A stretch of DNA of 64,000 bases from Calothrix sp. HK-06 (GTDB lineage Bacteria > Cyanobacteriota > Cyanobacteriia > Cyanobacteriales > Nostocaceae), in assembly GCF_001904745.1 (NCBI RefSeq), contig NZ_MRCD01000021.1, positions 38,287 through 102,286 on the forward strand, read 5' to 3'. Both the position numbers and the translations under genes were made by a program. Under the pieces are notes generated by a model that worked only from the letters and a program-made list of their open reading frames with translations, had not been told where the DNA came from and searched no databases. This document shows positions 8,567 to 15,979 of the stretch, in pieces (within the stretch, counting starts at the first letter, position 1; every line of letters starts with the position of its first letter).

Positions 8567-10642
8567 ATGCCAGCGTCTATTCAACCTACTATTACGGCTT
8601 TTCCTCTGGCTGCCGTTGTTGGTCAGGAAGCGATTAAACTAGCTTTATTATTAGCAGCAGTTGACCCTGGACTTGGGGGAGTTGCTATTGCAGGTCGTCG
8701 CGGTACGGCAAAGTCTGTGATGGCGCGCGCTATTCATGCTTTGTTGCCTCCTATTGAAGTGGTTAAGGGGGGGATAAGTAATTGTGAGCCTGACCGTCCT
8801 GAAGAATGGGATGATATTCTTGTGGAACAGGCATCCTGCCTGTTACTCAAGGACGGGCAGGATGCCCGTTCCACAAGAGAGACAAGAGAGACAGTAGAGA
8901 CAGAGATTATTCCGGCGCCTTTTGTACAGATACCGCTTGGCATTACTGAAGATAGGTTATTAGGTTCTGTTGATGTGGAAGAGTCAGTAAAACAAGGCGC
9001 CACCATATTTCAACCTGGTTTACTTGCTGCTGCACATCGGGGAGTTTTATACGTTGATGAAATTAACTTACTTGATGACCAAATAAGTAACCAGCTATTA
9101 ACTGTATTATCTGAAGGGCGTAACCAAATTGAACGTGAGGGTATTAGCTTTCAGCATCCCTGTAGACCTTTATTTATAGCTACATATAACCCAGAAGAAG
9201 GAGACTTGCGTGAACACCTTCTTGACCGTATTGCTATAGTTCTTTCTGCTAGTGGTGTACTTGGTTTAGACCAACGTGTTGAAGCTGTGGAACAAGCTAT
9301 ATCTTACTCGCGTTCGCCTCAAGAGTTTTTACAGCAGTACAGCGAAGATATTGACAGCATTAAAACTCAAATTATTTTGGCGCGCGAGTGGCTCAAAGAA
9401 GTTACTATTACCCATGAGCAAATAGCTTATTTAGTTGATGAAGCTGTTCGAGCGCAAGTTCAAGGACACCGCGCAGAATTATTTGCTGTACGAGTAGCTA
9501 GGGCAGCAGCAGCTTTAGAAGGACGTAGTAAAGTTACTGCCGAAGATTTAAAACGCGCGGTGGAATTAGTAATAGTGCCAAGAGCAACTGTTATACAAAC
9601 ACCACCCGACGAACCACCACCACCCCCTCCTCCTCCACCACAAAGTCAAGAAGAACCAGAAAATCAAGAAGAGGAACAGGAGGAAAACGAAGACCAGGAA
9701 GAAAACGAAGACCAGGAAGAAAACGAAGACCAAGAACCACCTGGTATTCCTGAAGAATTTATCTTTGACCCAGAGGGAGTAATTCTTGATGATAGTGTGT
9801 TGTATTTTGCCCAAATGGCACAACGTCAAGGCAAGTCAGGAAGTCGCAATGCGATATTTTCTGATGACCGAGGACGTTATGTTAAACCCATGCTACCTAA
9901 AGGTAAAGTAAAACGTATTGCTGTTGATGCTACTTTACGTGCTGCGGCGCCATATCAAAAAGCCCGTAGAGAAAGACAACCAAATCGTAAAGTCGTTGTT
10001 GAACAAGGCGATATGCGTTCTAAACGGTTAGTTCGTAAAGCAGGCGCCTTAGTTGTATTTATAGTTGATGCATCTGGTTCAATGGCATTAAACAGAATGC
10101 AGTCGGCAAAAGGCGCCGTCATGCAATTACTAACCGAAGCGTATCAAAACCGTGACCAAATATCATTAATACCTTTTAGAGGTGAACAAGCAGAAGTGCT
10201 ATTACCTCCTACTCGTTCAATAGCACTTGCACGTAATAGATTAGAGAGATTACCTTGTGGTGGTGGTTCCCCATTAGCACATGGATTAACTCAAGCTGTA
10301 CGTGTAGGGATGAACGCTCAAATGAGTGGAGATATTGGGCAAGTCGTACTAGTGGCAATTACTGATGGTCGTGGTAACATTCCGCTCTCACGTTCATTAG
10401 GAGAACCGCAAGACCCAGACCGAAAACCTGATATCAAAGCTGAATTATTAGACATTGCAGCACGAATTCGCACTCTTGGAATGCAGCTTTTAGTAATAGA
10501 TACCGAAAGTAAATTTGTCTCAACAGGCTTTGCAAAAGAACTAGCTAATGTTTCCGGTGGTAAATATTATCACCTACCTAAAGCTACCGACCAAGCCATC
10601 GCCGCAATGACAAAAGGCGCCATTGCCGATTTAAGACGCTAG
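8567..10642 (+). CDS. chlD: Magnesium chelatase ATPase subunit D
   Basis: ChlD works with ChlI and ChlH to insert Mg2+ into protoporphyrin IX, the first committed step of chlorophyll synthesis. The 691-residue protein has an N-terminal AAA+ part with GRRGTAKS near 43-50 and [12 protein letters not shown] near 165. A linker of about 60 residues follows: a run of nine prolines, then an acidic stretch with three repeats of EENEDQ (18-bp units, about 9681-9733). The C-terminal von Willebrand A domain has the MIDAS motif DASGSM near 500. Residues 85-112, between the usual EEWDD and [12 protein letters not shown], are encoded mostly by a palindromic repeat (8819-8876) plus three RET units. This replaces what is normally a shorter variable segment, and the frame stays intact. 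The start ATG follows an AT-rich region without a clear Shine-Dalgarno sequence. Confidence 0.95.
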   Translation: MPASIQPTITAFPLAAVVGQEAIKLALLLAAVDPGLGGVAIAGRRGTAKSVMARAIHALLPPIEVVKGGISNCEPDRPEEWDDILVEQASCLLLKDGQDARSTRETRETVETEIIPAPFVQIPLGITEDRLLGSVDVEESVKQGATIFQPGLLAAAHRGVLYVDEINLLDDQISNQLLTVLSEGRNQIEREGISFQHPCRPLFIATYNPEEGDLREHLLDRIAIVLSASGVLGLDQRVEAVEQAISYSRSPQEFLQQYSEDIDSIKTQIILAREWLKEVTITHEQIAYLVDEAVRAQVQGHRAELFAVRVARAAAALEGRSKVTAEDLKRAVELVIVPRATVIQTPPDEPPPPPPPPPQSQEEPENQEEEQEENEDQEENEDQEENEDQEPPGIPEEFIFDPEGVILDDSVLYFAQMAQRQGKSGSRNAIFSDDRGRYVKPMLPKGKVKRIAVDATLRAAAPYQKARRERQPNRKVVVEQGDMRSKRLVRKAGALVVFIVDASGSMALNRMQSAKGAVMQLLTEAYQNRDQISLIPFRGEQAEVLLPPTRSIALARNRLERLPCGGGSPLAHGLTQAVRVGMNAQMSGDIGQVVLVAITDGRGNIPLSRSLGEPQDPDRKPDIKAELLDIAARIRTLGMQLLVIDTESKFVSTGFAKELANVSGGKYYHLPKATDQAIAAMTKGAIADLRR
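8819..8876. repeat. 58-bp palindromic repeat within chlD coding sequence
   Basis: Arms CTTGTGGAACAGGCATCCTG (then CCTGT) and its near-perfect complement ending GCCCGTTCCACAAG flank a 9-base loop. Related elements lie at 1731 and 47625 outside genes. Here it encodes about 19 residues of ChlD without breaking the frame. Confidence 0.9.
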
Positions 10643-10656
10643 AATTGATGAATGTC

Positions 10657-10684
10657 GTAGAGACGTTATATGTAACGTCTCTAC
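10657..10684. repeat. GTAGAGACG-family palindrome after chlD
   Basis: GTAGAGACGTTATA followed by TGTAACGTCTCTAC; arms differ by one base. It lies 15 bases after the chlD stop and almost matches the copy at 6077. It may act as an mRNA 3' hairpin but has no T run. Confidence 0.85.
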
Positions 10685-10722
10685 AATGTAATGTAATTTA
10701 TTAACAGCAATTACCTAACAAT

Positions 10723-11718
10723 TTGGTACGACAAGACTACTACCCCTTAAGCGTGGCGCCAATGATGGACCACACAGACCGCCATTTTCGCTATTTCATG
10801 CGGCAGATAACAAAAAAAACTCTGCTATATACCGAAATGGTTACAAGCGCAGCAATATTACACGGCGATAAAGAACGTCTTTTAGGATTTTCAACCGAAG
10901 AGAAACCCCTAGTTCTCCAAGTCGGTGGCGATAACCCCGTACAACTTGCCGAATGTGCCCGTATCGCATCCGATATGGGGTATGACGAAATTAATTTAAA
11001 TGTTGGTTGCCCAAGTAGTCGCGTCCAAGATGGTAATTTCGGCGCCTGTTTAATGGCACAACCCCACAAAGTCGCTGACTGTGTAGCAGCAATGATTAAT
11101 GCTGTAAATATTCCTGTAAGCGTCAAGCATCGTATTGGTGTTGATGATATTGACTCTTACGAGCATATGGCAAACTTTGTTAGTATTATTGCTTCTGCTG
11201 GATGCCGTATATTTAATGTTCACGCCCGTAAAGCTTGGTTAAAAGGTTTAAGCCCAAAAGAAAACCGTGATATTCCACCTTTACGTTACTCAGAAGTTCA
11301 TCGTCTCAAAGCAGAATTTCCACACTTATTTATTGAAATTAACGGCGGATTTTTAAATCTAGAACAGGTTCGCACGCAATTAAAATCAGTTGATGCGGTC
11401 ATGATTGGACGTGCAGCTTACGATAATCCTTATATATTTGCCGCTGCCGACTCACTAATTTACAGAGAAAATACTCCGGTGCCAACACGTCATCAAATCG
11501 TAGAAGCAATGTTTCCCTATATAGATAAATGGGCAGCAAAAGGATTGAAACTAAATAAAATTACCCGTCATATGCTGCAATTATTTGCTGGACAACCAGG
11601 TAGTCGCGCGTGGAAACAGCATTTAACAGAATATTCTTGCCGTGAAGGAGCATCATCACAAGTTGTTGCACAAGCACTTGCTTTAGTACCAATTAAACAG
11701 CTTGAGGCAATTCATTAG
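10723..11718 (+). CDS. dusA: tRNA-dihydrouridine synthase A
   Basis: FMN-dependent reductase that makes dihydrouridine in the tRNA D-loop. The 331-residue length and order of motifs fit DusA: SVAPMMDHTDRHFR at 10-23, YTEMV at 36-40, LQVGGDNP at 65-72, NLNVGCPSSRVQDGNFGACL at 91-110 with catalytic Cys96, and VKHRIGVDD near 135. The start used is TTG at 10723, because the conserved SVAPMMD begins soon after and no nearer ATG exists. The 3' end overlaps the convergent XRE gene by 26 bases. Confidence 0.93.
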   Translation: MVRQDYYPLSVAPMMDHTDRHFRYFMRQITKKTLLYTEMVTSAAILHGDKERLLGFSTEEKPLVLQVGGDNPVQLAECARIASDMGYDEINLNVGCPSSRVQDGNFGACLMAQPHKVADCVAAMINAVNIPVSVKHRIGVDDIDSYEHMANFVSIIASAGCRIFNVHARKAWLKGLSPKENRDIPPLRYSEVHRLKAEFPHLFIEINGGFLNLEQVRTQLKSVDAVMIGRAAYDNPYIFAAADSLIYRENTPVPTRHQIVEAMFPYIDKWAAKGLKLNKITRHMLQLFAGQPGSRAWKQHLTEYSCREGASSQVVAQALALVPIKQLEAIH

Positions 11719-12073
11719 TACTAGAATTTTTGAGATTATTTTTTGCCAAAGAGTCAGCAATTAATCGTAATACCTCAACTTGTTCTTCAGGCGCCGCTTG
11801 AACCACCATCGTTCGTAAACTAGCACCTTCGGTCTTTACGCCAAATAACTCACATAAATACCAAGTTCTTGCATCTTGGGGCAGTACTAGGAGTAGAGCA
11901 ATAAGCTTCGCGGCTCCTAGGTCAGCTTTTCCATGACGAAAGCGCGAAAGAATAACTCTTGAAATGCCAGCATCAGCAGCTACTTTTGTCGCATTCAAAT
12001 TGAAGCGGTTCATCATTTCGTCGAACAACTGCCAGTGCGATTCAAAATTTTCCTGCGTTATAAAACTTTGCAT
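11693..12073 (-). CDS. XRE-type helix-turn-helix protein
   Basis: Small 126-residue protein with a Cro/CI-like helix-turn-helix at about 27-60 (ATKVAADAGISRVILSRFRH and GAAKLIALL), followed by a helical tail. Probably a DNA-binding regulator; targets unknown. It is transcribed toward dusA, overlapping its end by 26 bases. Just upstream lies a GTATAG-TTAT-CTATAC inverted repeat and related half sites, which could be its own operator. The polar, low-complexity last 20 residues (NNLKNSSTNELPQAV) coincide with the overlap. Confidence 0.7.
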   Translation of the reverse strand: MQSFITQENFESHWQLFDEMMNRFNLNATKVAADAGISRVILSRFRHGKADLGAAKLIALLLVLPQDARTWYLCELFGVKTEGASLRTMVVQAAPEEQVEVLRLIADSLAKNNLKNSSTNELPQAV

Positions 12074-12083
12074 TTTTTATATT

Positions 12084-12099
12084 GTATAGTTATCTATAC
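12084..12099. promoter_or_regulatory. Possible operator of the XRE gene
   Basis: A perfect 6-bp inverted repeat GTATAG/CTATAC with a 4-base spacer, 11 bases upstream of the XRE start codon. It is followed by TGTATAC and GATACAATAG, which look like further half sites. Autorepression would be typical of this family; binding is inferred only. Confidence 0.4.
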
Positions 12100-12371
12100 G
12101 CTGTATACTAAGCGATACAATAGAAAGTAGCGATATACGGCTAATCCAATCGTACCAAACGATTCACAATTTTGCCTAAATCGTCATTTGACATAAGTGG
12201 ACAGTTTGAGAGTGTTTGTTAACAACCTCTTGTCCTCTTGCTGCCCCTAACTAAAAGCGGAAGGCGCACAACAGTATTAATCATCGTTGATGACGTCTCC
12301 GTATTATTACCGCAAAACTTTTATTCGGCAAGTCAAGAGCGAATCATTATGAATTTGAGGAAGTGTCACTT

Positions 12372-12974
12372 ATGAATACTACATCTACTAAAGATTCCAC
12401 TAAAAACTCAGTTTCAGCTAAAACGCGCGTTTTCCCAGCCAAAGAGCCAGGAGGTAGATACTGGACTGGAAACAAGATTAGGAAATCCTCAAACACAAAT
12501 ATATCCTCTAGGAAAAATGATGGTGCCGAATCAAGAGAGGATAAACAAGACCTCAATATATCCTCTAGGAAAATTAGTGATACTGAATTCCTAGAGGATA
12601 AACAAGACTCAAATATATCCTCTAAGAAAATTAGTGATACTGAATTCCTAGAGGATAAACAAGACTCAAATATATCCTCTAAGAAAATTAGTGATACTGA
12701 ATTCCTAGAGGATAAACAAGACCTCAATATATCCTCTAGGAAAAAGCGGCGCCTAAAGGGTGACGGTAGTGGATGTATATATTACCGGACTTCTATTAAA
12801 AATGGTAAAGAATATCACGAAGCGTACTTTCAGTATGAATTTTGGAAAAAAGGAGACTGCTTATCAAAATCTTCTAGGTATATTCCTAAGAAATTACTAA
12901 AGGTAGTTCAAGAGTTAAATCAATGTAAGGCGCCTGTTCGGGAAATTTTGGCAGTTCTAGGAGAAATATTGTAG
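12372..12974 (+). CDS. Protein with 19-residue tandem repeats and a basic C-terminal domain
   Basis: About 200 residues of unknown function. The N-terminal two thirds is low-complexity and polar, built on about 4.3 copies of a 19-residue unit (NISSKKISDTEFLEDKQDS) encoded by 57-bp repeats. A basic link KKRRLKGDGSG leads to a compact C-terminal domain (about 125-200) with IYYRTSIKNGKEYHEAY, SRYIPKKLL and APVREILAVLG. This domain resembles a small domain seen in other uncharacterised cyanobacterial proteins; I cannot name it. The ATG at 12372 has GAGGA ten bases upstream; a GTG three codons earlier is less likely. Start and stop flank the repeats cleanly, so the gene appears intact. Confidence 0.55.
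   Translation: MNTTSTKDSTKNSVSAKTRVFPAKEPGGRYWTGNKIRKSSNTNISSRKNDGAESREDKQDLNISSRKISDTEFLEDKQDSNISSKKISDTEFLEDKQDSNISSKKISDTEFLEDKQDLNISSRKKRRLKGDGSGCIYYRTSIKNGKEYHEAYFQYEFWKKGDCLSKSSRYIPKKLLKVVQELNQCKAPVREILAVLGEIL
12498..12741 (+). repeat. 57-bp tandem repeat, each unit holding a 13-bp inverted repeat
   Basis: Units begin at 12498 (diverged), 12555, 12612, 12669 and 12726 (partial), each starting AATATATCCTCTA. Inside a unit TATCCTCTAGGAA pairs with TTCCTAGAGGATA across a 15-base loop. Units 3 and 4 carry one mismatch in the left arm. The period is exactly 19 codons. Confidence 0.95.
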
Positions 12975-12988
12975 AGATGCTTTAATTT

Positions 12989-13031
12989 GAAACCGGGTTT
13001 CCTCGTTGAAATCTAGAAACCCGGTTTCTTT
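12989..13031. terminator. Hairpin of the GAAACCGGGTTTC family between convergent genes
   Basis: GAAACCGGGTTTC recurs as GAAACCCGGTTTC 13 bases later; each copy is itself near-palindromic. It separates the 57-bp-repeat gene from the convergent rhomboid gene and could stop transcription both ways. Related copies are at 39669 and 56819. Confidence 0.5.
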
Positions 13032-13041
13032 CGCGTAAGTC

Positions 13042-13749
13042 CTACCTTTGTTGAAATCGCATAAAAACGGCGCCAAACAAAATTCCAATTCCATGTGTCC
13101 AATAACCTATACTCCATTGATTAACACCGTTAGGTGGAATCTCTAAACTACCTATTCCATAAAATAGTTGTTGAATAAACCACCAAAATAAATAGAAAAA
13201 AGCTGGTATTTCTACAGGAATAAATACAACTAGTAAAGGTAACACTGAATCTATTTTAACTTTAGGAAATTTATATATGTATGCTCCTAAGCACGCAGCT
13301 ACGGCGCCATTAGCTCCAATTAACGGTACTGCTAAATTTGGTTCTCCGAATATTTGTACTACACTCGTTAAGATTCCGGCTGCCAGATAAAGAGTTAAGA
13401 AGCGCACTCTCAGGAGTACTTTTTCGAGAGTGCTACCAAATACCCATAAAAACAGCATATTTCCCAATATTTGGGCAAAACTACCGTGTATAAACATTCC
13501 TGCTAGTAAGGACGTCGAACGTATTATGATGGCTATGCTTGCTGCTGCATTACCTGATACGGTGCTTCCGATTGCACCTGATATTTGTGCTGGTGCCACT
13601 CCCCAAGCATTAATAAAGTATCCTAGTTCTCCTGACAGTTCGAGCTTTAGTTCGTATAAAAATAAAGCGATGTTTAAACCAATTAAGCTCATTGTCGCAA
13701 ACGGCTTTGCGCGCGTAAACAAGAATACATTATCGCTAACAGGAATCAT
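13042..13749 (-). CDS. Rhomboid-family membrane protein, catalytic Ser replaced by Asn
   Basis: Polytopic membrane protein of 235 residues with the rhomboid layout: TM1 near 18-35, the motif FIHGSFAQILGNMLFLWVFG at 86-105, the GxSG region at about 143-150, and the last helix with TH219GIGILFG. In active rhomboids the dyad is Ser of GxSG and this His. Here the motif reads IGANGAV: codon AAT at residue 147 gives Asn, one base from AGT (Ser). The His is kept. It is therefore probably a catalytically dead rhomboid unless a different Ser is used. The start ATG at 13749 gives MIPVSDNVF, a normal N-terminus. It diverges from the kinase gene at 13802 with only 52 bases between. Confidence 0.85.
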   Translation of the reverse strand: MIPVSDNVFLFTRAKPFATMSLIGLNIALFLYELKLELSGELGYFINAWGVAPAQISGAIGSTVSGNAAASIAIIIRSTSLLAGMFIHGSFAQILGNMLFLWVFGSTLEKVLLRVRFLTLYLAAGILTSVVQIFGEPNLAVPLIGANGAVAACLGAYIYKFPKVKIDSVLPLLVVFIPVEIPAFFYLFWWFIQQLFYGIGSLEIPPNGVNQWSIGYWTHGIGILFGAVFMRFQQR

Positions 13750-13801
13750 AAAATTGAGTATGTCAATATTAAAATTAGATGTATCGCATTAATTAAAGCA
13801 A

Positions 13802-15937
13802 ATGTTAGGAAGCACACTCGCACTTCGATACCAAATTATTAATAGCCTTGGTGGTGGTGGATTTGGTGAAACCTATGTTGCTTCGGACTCCCAACTCCCT
13901 GGTACACCGCAATGTGTAGTTAAAAAACTCAAGCCTCAATCCAATGACCCTGAAACTCTACAAACTGCACGGAGACTATTTGATACTGAGGCACAGGTTT
14001 TATACAAGTTAGGTACTCACGAACAAATTCCTCAGTTAAGAGCTTATTTTGAGGAAAATCAAGAGTTTTACCTTGTGCAAGAATTCATTGAAGGTCATGA
14101 CCTAAGTGTTGAGTTGATACCTGGTAAAGTTTACTCCCAAGAACAAGTTATTTTACTTTTACAAGAAATTTTAGAAATCTTAAAATTTGTTCATCAAAAT
14201 AAAGTTATTCATCGCGATATAAACCCCCGTAATATCCTCCGTCACAAACACGATAATAAGTTATTTTTAATTGATTTCGGCGCCGTTAAGCAAATTACTA
14301 CAAATGTTGTAACTTCTCAAAGCCAAAAATTCACTGTCGCTATCGGTACTCCCGGATACATTCCTAGCGAACAAGCACAGGGAAACCCTAGATATAGCAG
14401 TGATATTTATGCACTAGGTATTATTGGTATTCAAGCTTTAACAGGTATATCACCCGAACAATTAGAATATGATGAGTCTACTTCAGAAATTATGTGGCGC
14501 CATCTAACAACTGTGAGTGATGAGCTTGCAGCAATTCTAGATAAAATGGTACGGTACGATTTTCGCCAACGGTACCAAGATGCTAGTATGGCGCTACAAG
14601 GATTTAAAGATTTAAATAAACGCCAATCATCTCAAGCTACAATTGCACTAGCACCCGCGTCTCCAATTGTTCCAGTACAGCAACATATTCAGCCTGTTAA
14701 TTGTATTAAATTGATTAAGTCTATTAATATAAAAAGCATCGTTACTAAAACTGTAACTGGAATAGCTTTAATCGGTTTTGTGTCAACGGTATATGTGTTT
14801 GTTTCAAACGCTGTAAACTCTAATAATTCTGCTGAACTGTATAAACAAGCCAATACCTTATATGAATTGCAGCGTTATAATGATGCTTTAAATACATATC
14901 AAAAAGCTGTTGATATTCGCGCTGATTATGGTGATGCTTGGTATGGCAAAGGTAAAGCTTTACATGAACTAAAACGATATAAAGATGCTTTATTAGCATA
15001 CGATAAAGCTATTCAAATTTCTCCAAATAATAAAGACGCTTGGAGAGGTCGAGGGTTTACTTTAGATAAGTTAAATCGTCAAAGCGAAGCTATTGCTTCA
15101 TATGATAAAGCATTAACTCTACAACAGAATGATTTTGAGATATGGAACGCTAAAGGTGAGTCTTTAACTGATTTGAAACGTTATGATGATGCAATTAAGG
15201 CTTTTGATAAAGCTGTCGAGCTAAAACCAGATTATTATCAATCTTGGTTTAATAAGGGCAAAATACTCCATACTCTCAAACGTTATGATGATGCCCGAAA
15301 CGCCTATGATAAAACAATCGAACTAAAACCAAGTTACGAAGCAGCTTGGTATAGTAAAGGCAATGCGTTAACAAATTTACAACGTTATCAAGATGCATTT
15401 AACGCTTACGATAAAGCCGTACAACTCAAACCAGATTATGCCACTGCGTGGTTTTCCCGAAGCAACACGTTACTAAATTTACGACGATATCCAGAAGCTA
15501 TTGACTCATTCAACCAAGTTATAAAATACGATCCCAACAACTACCAAGCACTTTTAAGTCGCGGTTGGCTATTACATCAACAGCAACAATATGAACAAGC
15601 TGTACAATCTTACGATAAAGCAATAGCAATTAAACGTAACAACTACCAAGTTTGGTTCAATCGCGGCAATTCACTATTTAGCCTTAAACGCTACGAAGAT
15701 GCAGCAGCATCATACAACCGTGCGATTCGCTATAAACCAGACCATTACGAAAGTTGGTACAGTCGAGGAAACGCATTCTTTAATATGCAGCGTTTTCAAG
15801 ATGCTATTGCTTCTTATGAACGTGCCATTAAACTAAAACCAGATTACCAGCAAGCAATAAATGCTCTCAAAGCATTGCAAACGCAGCAGCAACAACTTCA
15901 ACAACCCCAACAACCGCAACAGATAATTAAAAGATAA
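13802..15937 (+). CDS. Ser/Thr protein kinase with transmembrane segment and TPR repeats
   Basis: Hanks-type kinase of 711 residues. Kinase domain about 10-270: glycine loop LGGGGFGETY (16-25), ATP-binding Lys41, HRDINPRN at 137-144, DFG at 158-160, and GTPGYIPSEQ after the activation loop. The catalytic-loop Lys of HRDxKxxN is Asn141 here, which may lower activity. One membrane helix lies near 315-337 (TGIALIGFVSTVYVFV). About ten TPR units then fill 340-690 with the repeated pattern AWYxKGxAL-YxDAxxAYDKAI-LKPD. The tail is Gln/Pro-rich. TPRs could lie outside the plasma membrane and bind protein partners. It is a paralogue of the convergent kinase downstream; both stop codons fall in one palindrome. 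Confidence 0.92.
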   Translation: MLGSTLALRYQIINSLGGGGFGETYVASDSQLPGTPQCVVKKLKPQSNDPETLQTARRLFDTEAQVLYKLGTHEQIPQLRAYFEENQEFYLVQEFIEGHDLSVELIPGKVYSQEQVILLLQEILEILKFVHQNKVIHRDINPRNILRHKHDNKLFLIDFGAVKQITTNVVTSQSQKFTVAIGTPGYIPSEQAQGNPRYSSDIYALGIIGIQALTGISPEQLEYDESTSEIMWRHLTTVSDELAAILDKMVRYDFRQRYQDASMALQGFKDLNKRQSSQATIALAPASPIVPVQQHIQPVNCIKLIKSINIKSIVTKTVTGIALIGFVSTVYVFVSNAVNSNNSAELYKQANTLYELQRYNDALNTYQKAVDIRADYGDAWYGKGKALHELKRYKDALLAYDKAIQISPNNKDAWRGRGFTLDKLNRQSEAIASYDKALTLQQNDFEIWNAKGESLTDLKRYDDAIKAFDKAVELKPDYYQSWFNKGKILHTLKRYDDARNAYDKTIELKPSYEAAWYSKGNALTNLQRYQDAFNAYDKAVQLKPDYATAWFSRSNTLLNLRRYPEAIDSFNQVIKYDPNNYQALLSRGWLLHQQQQYEQAVQSYDKAIAIKRNNYQVWFNRGNSLFSLKRYEDAAASYNRAIRYKPDHYESWYSRGNAFFNMQRFQDAIASYERAIKLKPDYQQAINALKALQTQQQQLQQPQQPQQIIKR

Positions 15938-15979
15938 TTAGCTATTAACTATTAACTAGTTAGCTAATAGCTAATTATC
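15933..15979. terminator. Palindrome holding both stop codons of the convergent kinases
   Basis: Arms GATAATTAGCTATTA (15933-15947) and TAATAGCTAATTATC (15965-15979) are exact complements. The TAA of the plus gene lies in the left arm and the TAA of the minus gene in the right arm, each preceded by AGA. It could work as a bidirectional 3' hairpin. Confidence 0.7.

Noticed and set aside
9566..9829. Minus-strand open frame opposite chlD rich in Phe, Val and Trp
   Set aside because: It is the antisense of the acidic and proline linker of ChlD and has no start signal or homology.
12498..12741. Regular 57-bp repeats considered as a CRISPR array
   Set aside because: The whole 57-bp unit repeats without variable spacers, it stays in frame as 19 codons, and no cas genes are near.
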